A DNA stretch of 64,000 bases from Cohnella rhizosphaerae (GTDB taxonomy: Bacteria; Bacillota; Bacilli; Paenibacillales; Paenibacillaceae): NCBI RefSeq assembly GCF_029525575.1, contig NZ_JAPDIA010000008.1:496001-560000 (forward strand), given 5' to 3'. Below the pieces are notes generated by a model. It made no database searches and was not told the origin of the DNA. It was given only the letters and a program-made list of their open reading frames with translations. The first letter of the stretch is position 1. Every line of letters starts with the position of its first letter. Positions 38,813 to 47,766 of the stretch are shown piece by piece. A program made the position numbers and the translations under genes.

Positions 38813-39565
38813 ATGGCGGAGTTTGATCTAAGCGGCAAAGCCGCGCTCGTGACCGGCGCTTCGCGCGGCATCGGCAGGGCCATCGCGCTCGCGCTCGCGG
38901 GGGCGGGCTGCGACGTCGCCGTGAATTATGCGGGCGGCGAAGCCGCCGCAAGAGAGACGGCGGATGCGATCGAAGCGCTCGGCCGCAAGGCGATCCTGGT
39001 TCAGGCGAACGTCGGCAAGGCCGCGGAGTTCGACGGGATGGTGCAGCGTGCGATCGAAGCGTTCGGCAAACTCGACATTCTCGTGAACAACGCCGGCATC
39101 ACGCGGGACAACCTGATCATGCGCATGAAGGAAGAAGAATTCGACGCGGTCATCGAGACCAACCTCAAGGGCGTGTTCAACGGCATCAAGGCGGTCACCC
39201 GTCCGATGATGAAGCAGCGCTACGGGCGCATCATCAACATCTCCTCGGTCGTCGGCGTCCTCGGCAACGCGGGACAGGCGAACTACGTCGCGGCCAAAGC
39301 GGGCGTCATCGGATTGACGAAGTCGGCCGCCAGGGAGCTGGCGTCGCGCGGCATCACGGTTAATGCGGTCGCGCCGGGCTTCATCGAGACGGACATGACC
39401 GACAAGCTGCCGGCCGATCTTCGCGAAGCGATGTTGAAGGACATTCCGCTCGGCCGCATGGGCAGACCGGAGGAGATCGCGTCCAGCGTGCTCTACCTGG
39501 CGTCGGATGGGGCGTCTTACATGACCGGGCAGACGATCCATGTCGACGGAGGCATGTATATGTAA
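38813..39565 (+). CDS. fabG: 3-oxoacyl-ACP reductase FabG
   Basis: 250 residues, short-chain dehydrogenase fold. It reduces 3-oxoacyl-ACP with NADPH. The cofactor motif is TGASRGIGRAIA, the structural motif NNAGITRDNL, the catalytic Ser in INISSVVGVLGNAGQANY with Tyr-x-x-x-Lys (YVAAKAG), and the C-terminal GQTIHVDGGMYM is family typical. A spacer of 66 bases separates it from fabD. Intact. Confidence 0.97.
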   Translation: MAEFDLSGKAALVTGASRGIGRAIALALAGAGCDVAVNYAGGEAAARETADAIEALGRKAILVQANVGKAAEFDGMVQRAIEAFGKLDILVNNAGITRDNLIMRMKEEEFDAVIETNLKGVFNGIKAVTRPMMKQRYGRIINISSVVGVLGNAGQANYVAAKAGVIGLTKSAARELASRGITVNAVAPGFIETDMTDKLPADLREAMLKDIPLGRMGRPEEIASSVLYLASDGASYMTGQTIHVDGGMYM

Positions 39566-39698
39566 AACGCTGCCGTACCCCGGCGGACCTGGATCCGCGG
39601 GCGTGCGGCGCACCGGATGAAGGGGCTTTCGCGGAACCGTTTACGCGCTGGCTTTTTGTCCATCTATCTCGTATAATACCAAAAGGGAGGTGAACCGG

Positions 39699-39932
39699 AT
39701 GTCCGATGTATATGATCGCGTTAAACGCATCGTGGTCGAACGCCTGGGCGTAGAAGAGGCCGAAGTCACCAACGAAGCGAACTTTAAGGATGACTTGGGC
39801 GCCGACTCTCTCGATGTCGTCGAACTGGTAATGGAACTCGAAGACGAATTCGACTTGGAGATCTCCGATGAGGATGCAGAGAAGATCACTACGGTGGGAG
39901 AAGTCGTAAATTACATACAATCTCATGCCTAA
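39699..39932 (+). CDS. acpP: Acyl carrier protein
   Basis: 77 residues, strongly acidic. The serine that receives 4'-phosphopantetheine is in DDLGADSLDVVELVMELEDEF near residue 37. GGAGGTGAACCGG gives a strong ribosome site before ATG 39699. Upstream TATAAT at 39672 suggests an extra promoter with a weak -35, allowing high expression of ACP. A hairpin follows the gene. Intact. Confidence 0.97.
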   Translation: MSDVYDRVKRIVVERLGVEEAEVTNEANFKDDLGADSLDVVELVMELEDEFDLEISDEDAEKITTVGEVVNYIQSHA

Positions 39933-39945
39933 CTGATCTGACAAG

Positions 39946-39973
39946 GTCCCGCTTCGAAGAGCGGGACTTCTCC
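39946..39973 (+). terminator. Hairpin after acpP, weak terminator
   Basis: GTCCCGCT pairs perfectly with AGCGGGAC around a six-base loop; the tail TTCTCC has few T residues, so read-through to fabF is likely. Confidence 0.5.
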
Positions 39974-39994
39974 ACATTATGCATCGATTTTGGG

Positions 39995-40303
39995 TCTGCG
40001 GCCCGGCGGCCATCCGTGAGGACGGTCCCGGGCCGTCGCTACCTGCATAGGGTCGCCTGGACGCGGGATTGCGTCGGACGCCGTATTTATTAGAACGATT
40101 CTTCCGGCTAGGACGAATCGCTGCAATAAATGACGGGATCCGTCCTCGCGCGGGCGCCGGCCCGACGTTCGTCGGTTATGCTAGTCAACGTTCCGGGGAT
40201 TCGGACGCTTACATCCGGATCGCCCGGATTTCTACGCGAAACGGGCTCGTCCGTCAAAGGCGGCGCCGAACGTTTACGCATCGGCTGAAGAGGTGAACAT
40301 GGT
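39995..40303 (+). ncRNA. Structured leader upstream of fabF, candidate cis-regulatory RNA
   Basis: The 371-base gap between acpP and fabF has no supported gene. It holds a long GC-rich hairpin at 39998-40039 (GCGGCCCGG with CCGGGCCGTCGC) and a nested A-T then G-C hairpin at 40086-40130 (TTTATT with AATAAA enclosing CGATTCTTCC with GGACGAATCG). Neither has a T run, so they are not plain terminators. I do not recognise a known RNA family. Confidence 0.35.
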
Positions 40304-41545
40304 TTGGCACATCGTGTAGTGGTTACCGGCATGGGAGTCGTCACCTCCCTGGGCACGGATTTGAATACGTTTTGGGACAGCCTGCTCGCCGGCAAGTCGG
40401 GCGTGAGCCTGATCGAGGCGTTCGATACGGCCGACTATCCGACGAAGATCGCGGCCGAAGTGAAAAATTGGGATCCGGAAGCGCACGGAATCGACAAGAA
40501 GGAAGCGCGCCGCATGGACCGCTTCGTGCAGTTCGGCCTGGCGGCCTCGCTCAGCGCCGTGAAGGACGCGGGTCTCGAGATCGGCGTCAACGCCGAAGCC
40601 GACCGCGTCGGCGTGAGCGTCGGCTCCGGCATCGGCGGTCTGGGCACCTGGGAGGATCAGCATACGATCCTGATGGAAAAGGGGCCTCGCCGCGTCAGCC
40701 CTTTCTTTATTCCGATGATGATCGCGAACATGGCGAGCGGCCAGATCTCGATCGTGACGGGGGCCAAGGGTCCCAACACGACCGCCGTCACCGCTTGCGC
40801 GACGGGCACGCATTCGATCGGCGATTCGTACAAGCTCATCCAGCGCGGCGACGCCGACGTCATGATTTGCGGCGGCGCCGAGGCGACGATCCGACCGATC
40901 GCGGTCGCCGGATTTTCCAACATGCGCGCGATGAGCACGCGCAACGAGGAGCCCGGGAAGGCGAGCCGTCCGTTCGATACGGATCGCGACGGCTTCGTCA
41001 TGGGCGAAGGCGCGGGCGTGCTCATTCTGGAGTCGCTTGAACATGCGACCGCGCGCGGCGCGCGCATTTACGCCGAGGTGATCGGCTACGGCATGAGCGG
41101 CGACGCGCACCATATGACCGAGCCGGATCCGGACGGCGCCGCGCGCTGCATGGCCAGAGCGATCAAGGATGCGGGCATCGCGCCCGAGGAGATCGGCTAT
41201 ATCAACGCGCACGGCACCTCGACGCCAGTCGGCGACAAGTCCGAGACCGAGGCGATCAAGCGCACGTTCGGCGAGCATGCGCACAAGCTGGCCGTCAGCT
41301 CGACCAAGTCCATGACCGGTCATATGCTCGGCGCGGCCGGCGGAGTCGAAGCGGTGATCGTCGGCTTGGCGCTCCAGAACGGCGTGCTTCCGCCGACGAT
41401 CAATCTCGACAACCAGGACCCCGAGTGCGACCTGGATTACGTGCCGAACGAGCCGCGCCAAGCGGACGTGAAGGTAGCCCTGTCGAATTCGTTCGGCTTC
41501 GGCGGTCACAATGCCACGGTTATTTTGCGCAAATACGAGGCTTGA
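40304..41545 (+). CDS. fabF: 3-oxoacyl-ACP synthase II FabF
   Basis: 413 residues. FabF elongates acyl-ACP with malonyl-ACP. The nucleophile is the Cys of TAVTACATGTHSIGDSY; the two histidines are in INAHGTSTPVGD and STKSMTGHMLGAAGG. The end SFGFGGHNATVILRKYE is canonical. The start is TTG 40304, with GAGGTG eight bases before it; the ATG at 40299 is out of frame and stops after six codons. A terminator follows. Intact. Confidence 0.96.
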   Translation: MAHRVVVTGMGVVTSLGTDLNTFWDSLLAGKSGVSLIEAFDTADYPTKIAAEVKNWDPEAHGIDKKEARRMDRFVQFGLAASLSAVKDAGLEIGVNAEADRVGVSVGSGIGGLGTWEDQHTILMEKGPRRVSPFFIPMMIANMASGQISIVTGAKGPNTTAVTACATGTHSIGDSYKLIQRGDADVMICGGAEATIRPIAVAGFSNMRAMSTRNEEPGKASRPFDTDRDGFVMGEGAGVLILESLEHATARGARIYAEVIGYGMSGDAHHMTEPDPDGAARCMARAIKDAGIAPEEIGYINAHGTSTPVGDKSETEAIKRTFGEHAHKLAVSSTKSMTGHMLGAAGGVEAVIVGLALQNGVLPPTINLDNQDPECDLDYVPNEPRQADVKVALSNSFGFGGHNATVILRKYEA

Positions 41546-41563
41546 ACGTAAGCGATCGGCCCT

Positions 41564-41593
41564 AACGCAGGCGGCGTGCCGCCTGCGTTTTTT
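41564..41593 (+). terminator. Rho-independent terminator after fabF
   Basis: AACGCAGGCGGC pairs perfectly with GCCGCCTGCGTT and is followed by T6. Confidence 0.95.
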
Positions 41594-41670
41594 CCAAAAT
41601 AAGACGTATCGCCCGCCGGCAAGGGGGCGATACGTCAGCTTGCGGAAGGTGAAAAAGGAGGATGCCGTAC

Positions 41671-42438
41671 ATGAGCGAAGTCATGAACCGGCTGCAGGAG
41701 CGAGCGGGCGTCCGTTTCCGCAACGTCTCGCTGTTAAGGCAGGCCTTTACCCATACGTCCTACGTGAACGAGCAGCGTGGCTCCCGCGTCGAACACAACG
41801 AGCGGCTCGAGTTTTTGGGGGACGCCGTCCTGCAATTGACCGTGTCCGAGGCGCTGTACCGGATGTATCCGGAACGTCCCGAGGGCGAACTTACCCGTCT
41901 TCGGGCCGCGATCGTATGCGAGCCGTCGCTTGTCCGTTTTGCCGAGGCGCTCGAATTCGGGCAGGTCGTGCTGCTCGGCAAAGGGGAGGAGCAGACGGGC
42001 GGGCGGAGCCGTCCGTCGCTGCTGGCGGACGCCTTCGAGGCGTTCGTCGGCGCGCTATATTTGGATCAGGGACTGGCCGAGGTGAACCGTTTCCTTGGCG
42101 AGCATCTTTTCGCCCATCTGCCCAAGGAAGGCCAGGCGCCGATCAAGGACCACAAGACCGAGCTGCAGGAGCGCGTGCAGCATCTGGGTCTCGGGACGCT
42201 CGATTACCGGATTCTCGAGGAGCGGGGACCCGCGCACGACCGGGAGTTCGTCGTCGAGGTCCGTATCGGCGATCGGCGTCTCGGCCAAGGGGCAGGGCGC
42301 TCCAAGAAGGAAGCCGAGCAGCAGTCGGCCGCGCAGGCGCTGCGTCAGCTGCGGACGGACGCCGAGACGGGCGGCGGGCAGGCTGCCGGCAGCGAGAGAC
42401 AAAAGGTGAGGGATCCCCATGTATCTGAAAGGCATTGA
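41671..42438 (+). CDS. rnc: Ribonuclease III
   Basis: 255 residues from ATG 41671; AAGGAGG is nine bases upstream, while the ATG at 41662 touches that site. RNase III cuts double-stranded RNA, for example rRNA precursors and the scRNA of the SRP. The catalytic signature is HNERLEFLGDAVLQL, with the second acidic cluster in LLADAFEAFVGALYLDQG; the C-terminal double-stranded RNA-binding domain covers residues 165-240 (DHKTELQERVQHLG and SKKEAEQQSAAQAL). It overlaps smc by 20 bases. Intact. Confidence 0.97.
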   Translation: MSEVMNRLQERAGVRFRNVSLLRQAFTHTSYVNEQRGSRVEHNERLEFLGDAVLQLTVSEALYRMYPERPEGELTRLRAAIVCEPSLVRFAEALEFGQVVLLGKGEEQTGGRSRPSLLADAFEAFVGALYLDQGLAEVNRFLGEHLFAHLPKEGQAPIKDHKTELQERVQHLGLGTLDYRILEERGPAHDREFVVEVRIGDRRLGQGAGRSKKEAEQQSAAQALRQLRTDAETGGGQAAGSERQKVRDPHVSERH

Positions 42439-45400
42439 GCTCGCCGGCTTCAAATCGTTCGCGGACCGGACGCAGCTCGAATTCGGTCGCGGCATCACGG
42501 CGGTCGTGGGCCCGAACGGGAGCGGCAAGAGCAATATCTCCGACGGCATCCGCTGGGTGCTCGGCGAACAGAGCGCCAAGAGCTTGCGCGGCGGCAACAT
42601 GCAGGACGTCATCTTCGCCGGCAGCGACGCTCGCAAGGCGGTCAACTTCGGCGAAGTATCGCTCACGCTCGACAACAGCGACAAGGCGCTGCCGCTCGAT
42701 TTCGCGGAGGTGACGGTCACGCGCCGCGTGCACCGGAGCGGGGACAGCGAATATCTGATCAACAAGCAGCCGTGCCGACTGAAGGACATTACGGAGCTTT
42801 TCATGGACACGGGCATCGGCAAAGAAGCGTATTCGATCATCGGCCAGGGGCGCATCGAAGAGATTTTGAGCACGCGCTCCGAGGACAGGCGCGGCATTTT
42901 CGAGGAAGCGTCGGGCATCGTCAAGTACAAGTCGCGCAAAAAGGAAGCGCAGCGCAAACTTGAGGACACCGAAGGCAACCTGCTGCGGATCAACGACCTC
43001 GTCGTCGAGCTCGAGAGCCAGGTCGAGCCGCTGCGCAAGCAGGCGGCCAAGGCCGAGTCGTTCAAGCTGCTGAAGGAAGAACTCAAAAACAAAGAGATCG
43101 CGTTGTACGTGCACCAGATCGACACGGTGCACAAGACCTGGGCGGAGACGAACGGCAAGCTCGAGAAGCTCCGAAAGGAACAGCTCGAGCTGTCGACGGT
43201 CGTGTCGGCGCACGACGCCCAGCTCGAAGAGGAGCGCCAGGCGCTGCAGCGCCTCGAGGAAGCGCTAGAGCGCCTGCAGGACGAGCTGCTGCGGACGACC
43301 GAGGAGACGGAGAAAAGCGAAGGCTACGGCGAGCTGCTCGCCGAGCGGATGGCGAATTTGTCGCGCGGCCGCGCGCAGCTCGATGAGAGTCTGGCGCTCG
43401 TGACCGAGCGATTGACCGCGGCGAAGGCCGAGGGAGAGAAAATCGAGACCCGTCGCGCGCAAGTCGAAGGCGAGCTCGAGGCGCTGCAGTCGAAGCTGAT
43501 CGAGGAGGAAGTGAAGCTCGCGATCGCGGACGGCAGCGAGGATGCCGAGGAGCGGCTGAAGACGGACCTGTTCGAGACGATGAACGCGATGGCCCAGGCG
43601 CGCAACGATATTCGGTATTGCGAGCAGCAGCGGGAGGAGCTCGCGCGCAAGTCGGCACGCACGGCCGGCGAACGGGCCAAGCTTGAAGAACAGCGCGAAG
43701 CGCTGAAGCTGCGCGGCGCGGAGCTTGAATTGCGGGTCGCGGCTTGCGCGGAGGCGGTCGCCAAGACGCGCGACCGGTATATCGCGGAAGGCACGCGCGT
43801 CGCCGATCTGCAGCGGCGTCTTGAAGAGACGCAGGGCGAAGGCCGCCGCTGGGACCAGAAGCGCGAGGCGCTCGTGTCACGGCGCGATACGATCGCGGAG
43901 CTCGCGAACGATTACGATGGCTTCCAGCACGGCGTCCGGGAAGTGCTGAAGGCCGCGAAGCGCGGACATCTGCACGGCGTTCACGGCGCGGTCGCCGAGC
44001 TCGTGACCGTGCCGGCTCACCTTGAAGTGGCCGTGGAGACGGCGCTCGGCGCCGCGCTTCAGAATATCGTCATGGAAAACGAATCGACCTCGCGGGCCGC
44101 GATCGGCTACTTGAAGCAGCGCCAATCGGGACGCGCGACGTTCCTGCCGCTCGACGTCATCAAGCCGCGGAACGTCGGAGACGGCGACCGACGCAGCGTA
44201 GCCGAACTGGACGGCTTCGTCGGCGTGGCCGCCGAGCTCGTCGGCTTCGAGCAGCGGTACGCGGGCATCGTCGGCAGCATGCTCGGCAACGTCATGATCG
44301 CGCAGACGCTCGAGCATGCGAACCGGATCGCCTCGCGGCTCCAATACCGCTACCGGGTCGTGACGCTGGACGGCGACGTCGTCAACGCGGGCGGCTCGAT
44401 GACGGGCGGCAGCATGGCGCGCAAATCGTCGAACCTGCTCGGCCGCCAGCGCCAGCTCGAAGAGCTGGCCAAGGAGATCAAAGCGGCGGAGCAGGCGCGG
44501 GTTAAGCTGCGCGCCGAGTTCGACGATCTGAAAAAGGAGCTTGCGCTGGCGCAGCAAAATATCGAGCAGCTTCGGGAGTCCGGCGAGCGCGCCCGGATGG
44601 AAGAGCAGCAGGCGTCGGCCCAGCGGCAGCGCCACGCCGAGGAGCACGAGCAGCTCGAAGCGCAGCTCGCCGCGATCGGCGGCGACGAAGGGGGACTCGG
44701 CCGCGAGAAGGCCGAGCTTGCCGGCGCGCGCGCCGAGGCCGAAGCGCGGCTTAAGAAGCACACCGCCGAGGAGGAGCGGCTGTCGCGGGCGATTCGCGAG
44801 GCGGAGGAGCTCAAGCGGCGGAGCGCGAGCGCGAAGGAAGAGCTGCAGGCGCAGTTGACCGAGATGAAGGTGTCGATCGCGCGCATGGAGCAAGAGCGCG
44901 CTTCGATCGCCGAGCAATCGGGTCGCCATCGCAGCGAAGAGATGCGGCTGTCCGCCGAGTCCCGCCAGCTGAAGGAGACGCTCGCGCAAAACGCGGCGGA
45001 CACCGAACGCACCTCGGCCGAACAGAACCAGCAGCGCGAACGGTTGAACGCGCTGCGGCTTGCCAAGAAGGAATACACCGAAGGGATCGAATTCCGGCGC
45101 GCGGACCGGGCCCAGCGGCAGCGCGAGCTCGAGCGCAAGGAAAACGAGACGCGCGAGCAGCGCACCCAGCTCCGTCAAGTCGAGGACCAGCTTCGCCAGG
45201 CGGAGATCTCCTCGAACCGGATGGACGTCGAGCTCGACAACCTTCTGCGCAAGCTTAGCGAGGAGTACGAGATCGGCTACGAGTGGGCGAAGGAAAAGTA
45301 CGCCGTTCCCGAAGACGTGCCCGCCGCGCAAAACGACGTGCGCGAGCTGAAGCGCAAAATTACGATGCTCGGCGAGGTCAATCTGGGCGCCATCGACGAA

Positions 45401-45994
45401 TTCAAGCGCGTCAGCGAGCGCTATGAATTTCTGGACGCGCAGAAAAACGACCTTATGGAAGCGAAAAGCAAGCTGCACGCCATTATCCACGAGATGGACG
45501 AGGAAATGTCGAGACGTTTCCGCACGACGTTCGACCAGATTCGCGGCCACTTCGTCGTCGTCTTCTCCAAGCTGTTCGGCGGCGGCCGCGCGGATTTGAT
45601 CTTGAGCGAGCCGGAGCGCCCGCTCGACACGGGCATCGAGATCGTCGCACAGCCCCCGGGCAAAAAGCTGCAAAACTTGCAGCTGCTGTCCGGCGGAGAG
45701 CGGGCGTTGACGGCGATCGCGCTGCTGTTCGCGATCCTGAACGTGAAGCCCGTTCCGTTCTGCGTGCTCGACGAAGTCGAGGCGGCGCTGGACGAGGCGA
45801 ACGTGGCCCGCTACGCGCGGTATATGCGCGACTTCTCCGAGCTGACGCAGTTCATCGTCGTCACGCACCGCAAGGGCACGATGGAGGAAGCGGATATGCT
45901 GTACGGCGTGACGATGGAGGAAGGCGGCGTGTCCAAGCTCGTATCCGTCAAGCTCGAGGAGAGCGAAGCGTTCACGGCGGAGGCGACGGCTTGA
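42419..45994 (+). CDS. smc: Chromosome partition protein SMC
   Basis: 1191 residues in one intact frame. SMC dimers with ScpAB condense and segregate the chromosome. The N-terminal Walker A is GPNGSGKSNISDGIRWVLGEQ; two long coiled coils (about 170-500 and 680-1020) flank a hinge (about 520-640, including AIGYLKQRQSGRATFLPLD and GGSMTGGSMA); the C-terminal head has the signature LLSGGERALTAIALLFAI and Walker B PFCVLDEVEAALDEANV. GGTGAGGG precedes ATG 42419. It is the longest gene here and contains no frameshift, having few long homopolymers. Confidence 0.98.
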   Translation: MYLKGIELAGFKSFADRTQLEFGRGITAVVGPNGSGKSNISDGIRWVLGEQSAKSLRGGNMQDVIFAGSDARKAVNFGEVSLTLDNSDKALPLDFAEVTVTRRVHRSGDSEYLINKQPCRLKDITELFMDTGIGKEAYSIIGQGRIEEILSTRSEDRRGIFEEASGIVKYKSRKKEAQRKLEDTEGNLLRINDLVVELESQVEPLRKQAAKAESFKLLKEELKNKEIALYVHQIDTVHKTWAETNGKLEKLRKEQLELSTVVSAHDAQLEEERQALQRLEEALERLQDELLRTTEETEKSEGYGELLAERMANLSRGRAQLDESLALVTERLTAAKAEGEKIETRRAQVEGELEALQSKLIEEEVKLAIADGSEDAEERLKTDLFETMNAMAQARNDIRYCEQQREELARKSARTAGERAKLEEQREALKLRGAELELRVAACAEAVAKTRDRYIAEGTRVADLQRRLEETQGEGRRWDQKREALVSRRDTIAELANDYDGFQHGVREVLKAAKRGHLHGVHGAVAELVTVPAHLEVAVETALGAALQNIVMENESTSRAAIGYLKQRQSGRATFLPLDVIKPRNVGDGDRRSVAELDGFVGVAAELVGFEQRYAGIVGSMLGNVMIAQTLEHANRIASRLQYRYRVVTLDGDVVNAGGSMTGGSMARKSSNLLGRQRQLEELAKEIKAAEQARVKLRAEFDDLKKELALAQQNIEQLRESGERARMEEQQASAQRQRHAEEHEQLEAQLAAIGGDEGGLGREKAELAGARAEAEARLKKHTAEEERLSRAIREAEELKRRSASAKEELQAQLTEMKVSIARMEQERASIAEQSGRHRSEEMRLSAESRQLKETLAQNAADTERTSAEQNQQRERLNALRLAKKEYTEGIEFRRADRAQRQRELERKENETREQRTQLRQVEDQLRQAEISSNRMDVELDNLLRKLSEEYEIGYEWAKEKYAVPEDVPAAQNDVRELKRKITMLGEVNLGAIDEFKRVSERYEFLDAQKNDLMEAKSKLHAIIHEMDEEMSRRFRTTFDQIRGHFVVVFSKLFGGGRADLILSEPERPLDTGIEIVAQPPGKKLQNLQLLSGGERALTAIALLFAILNVKPVPFCVLDEVEAALDEANVARYARYMRDFSELTQFIVVTHRKGTMEEADMLYGVTMEEGGVSKLVSVKLEESEAFTAEATA

Positions 45995-46095
45995 CGAGCG
46001 GCGGGTTGGCGCGACGATTCATATCGAAGATATCGAAGGACGGGACGGACGCCGAGCGGTTTTGAGCGGCGGGCCGACCGGCAGGAGGAACGAAG

Positions 46096-47099
46096 ATGAG
46101 TTTTTTTAAACGACTGAAGGAAAGCATCGCCTCGAAGACAGAAGCCGTAACGAACAAGTTCAAGGAGGGCCTTTCGAAGACGCGCGACGCCTTCGTCGGC
46201 CAGGTGACCGACCTGTTCAGCCGGCGCAAAAAAAATCGACGAGGCGTTTTTCGAAGAGCTCGAGGAAATTCTGATCGGCGCCGACGTAGGCGTCAATACC
46301 GTCATGGAACTGATCGAGGATTTGCGCGACGAGGTGAAAAAGCGCCGCATCGAGCAGCCGTCGGAGCTTCAGCCTATTTTGTCCGAGAAGCTGGTCGGTC
46401 TGTTGACGGAGAGCGGCGAATCCTCGCAGCTTAAAATGAATCCGAACGGCATCACGGTCATTTTGTTCGTCGGCGTCAACGGCGTCGGCAAGACGACGAC
46501 GATCGGCAAGCTCGCGCACCGTTTCAAGCAGGAAGGCAAAAAAGGTGCTTCTCGCCGCAGGCGATACGTTCCGCGCCGGCGCCATCGAGCAGCTGCAAGT
46601 ATGGGGCGAGCGCGTCGGCGTCGAAGTGATCAGCCAGCAGGCCGGCTCCGATCCCGCGGCGGTCATGTACGATGCCGTTCAGGCCGCCAAGCAGCGCGGC
46701 GTCGACGTCCTGCTCTGCGATACGGCGGGACGCCTGCAGAACAAGGCGAACCTGATGGAGGAGCTGTCCAAAATCTACCGCGTCATCCAGCGGGAGATTC
46801 CGAGCGCGCCGCACGAGACGCTGCTCGTGCTGGACGCCGCCACGGGACAGAACGCGCTCCAGCAAGCCAAGCTGTTCGGCGAGAAGAGCGGCGTCTCCGG
46901 CCTCGTGCTGACCAAGCTCGACGGAACGGCCAAAGGCGGCATCGTGATCGCCATCCGCCGCGAGATGTCGCTGCCGGTCAAATTCGTCGGACTCGGCGAG
47001 AAAATGGACGACCTGCAGCAATTCGACGCCGAGCAGTTCGTACACGCGCTGTTCGCCGGCTTGGCCGAGGAACAGACTTCTGCCGAAGAAGAGCAATAA
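46096..47099 (+). CDS. ftsY: Signal recognition particle receptor FtsY (frameshifted twice)
   Basis: The restored protein has about 333 residues. FtsY is the membrane-associated GTPase that receives SRP-bound ribosomes and is essential in most bacteria. A short basic N-terminus (SFFKRLKESIASKTEAVTNKF) leads to the N domain and the G domain: GVNGVGKTTTIGKLAHRF, LLAAGDTFRAGAIEQL, LLCDTAGRLQNKANLMEEL and LVLTKLDGTAKGG. Breaks: A8 at 46228-46235 (gives SRRKKIDEAFFEELEEIL) and A6 at 46538-46543 (gives EGKKVLLAAGDTFRAG). An essential protein with two lesions argues for sequence error. A terminator follows. Confidence 0.95.
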
Positions 47100-47130
47100 C
47101 GCGTCAATCACGTATATGTTGAACATCTGG

Positions 47131-47168
47131 CCGCAGCGGCCGCCCTCAGGGCGGATCGCTGCGGTTTT
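47131..47168 (+). terminator. Rho-independent terminator after ftsY
   Basis: CCGCAGCG pairs with CGCTGCGG, with an inner arm GCCGCCC/GGGCGG, followed by TTTT. Confidence 0.85.
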
Positions 47169-47194
47169 CGTTTGTTTTTGGGCAAAAATAAAGT

Positions 47195-47267
47195 TTGACC
47201 CTCAAAGCGCACTGTACTAATATACTTCGTATGCGAATTATTTGTTAAGCAATTGTTTGTAAGGCAA
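47195..47267 (+). promoter_or_regulatory. Promoter and candidate MarR operator of the efflux operon
   Basis: TTGACC, 17 bases, TAATAT form a sigma-A promoter (47195-47223). Just downstream lie two similar partly symmetric elements, TTGTTAAGCAA (47242-47252) and TTGTTTGTAAGGCAA (47253-47267), placed where a MarR dimer would block transcription. The operator role is inference. Confidence 0.55.
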
Positions 47268-47312
47268 TGGTTCTAAGCATTCGTTCTATTACATCGGATA
47301 AGGAGGAGGGAT

Positions 47313-47766
47313 ATGCAGGATCAGTCGCTCATTTCAGAGTTGTTTACGTCCTTCAGGGAAGTGAATCAGTCTTTTTTACCACTCGATGCAGCGGGCCGGA
47401 CAGCATCTCGGCGTCACCCCGATTCAGCTGCTCGTCCTGAAGACGCTGCGGAGCAAGCCGCAGATGAGCTTGTCGGAGCTCGCGGAATGCCTGTTCGTCG
47501 GACCGAGCACCGCAAGCGGCATCGTCGAACGGATGGTCAAGGCGAACCTCGTATCGCGGGAGCGTCCGGAAAACGATCGTCGTTCGATCTCTTTGCGCCT
47601 GACGCCTGAGGGCGAGGCCTTGTGGTTGCAAATCGACGAGCGCCGCAAAATGATGCTGGAGCCGCTGAACGAGCTCGGCGAAGAAGACTTGAACGACCTG
47701 CTGCGCATTCATGGACGCATCGTGCACATATTACACAAAGCGAGAGAGGAAAATAAAGATGAGTAA
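47313..47766 (+). CDS. MarR-family transcriptional regulator (frameshifted)
   Basis: The restored protein has about 150 residues with a winged helix-turn-helix: MSLSELAECLFVGPSTASGIVERMVKANLVSRERPENDRRSISLRL is the recognition helix and wing with the DxR motif. T6 at 47372-47377 must lose one T to join NQSFYHSMQRAGQHLGVTPIQL. AAGGAGGAGG precedes the ATG. It overlaps the drug-efflux gene by eight bases, so the pair is an autoregulated operon of the common MarR plus efflux type. Confidence 0.92.

Noticed and set aside
40299..40319. ATG start for fabF at 40299
   Set aside because: That frame stops after six codons; TTG 40304 has the right spacing to GAGGTG and the FabF N-terminus.
43877..45868. 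663-residue open frame antisense to smc
   Set aside because: It is a mirror of a high-GC coding region, with no ribosome site and no recognisable domain; smc itself is certain.
46228..46543. Programmed ribosomal frameshifting in ftsY
   Set aside because: There is no slippery heptamer with downstream pseudoknot pattern common to the sites; the same +1 run signature occurs in two dozen unrelated genes.
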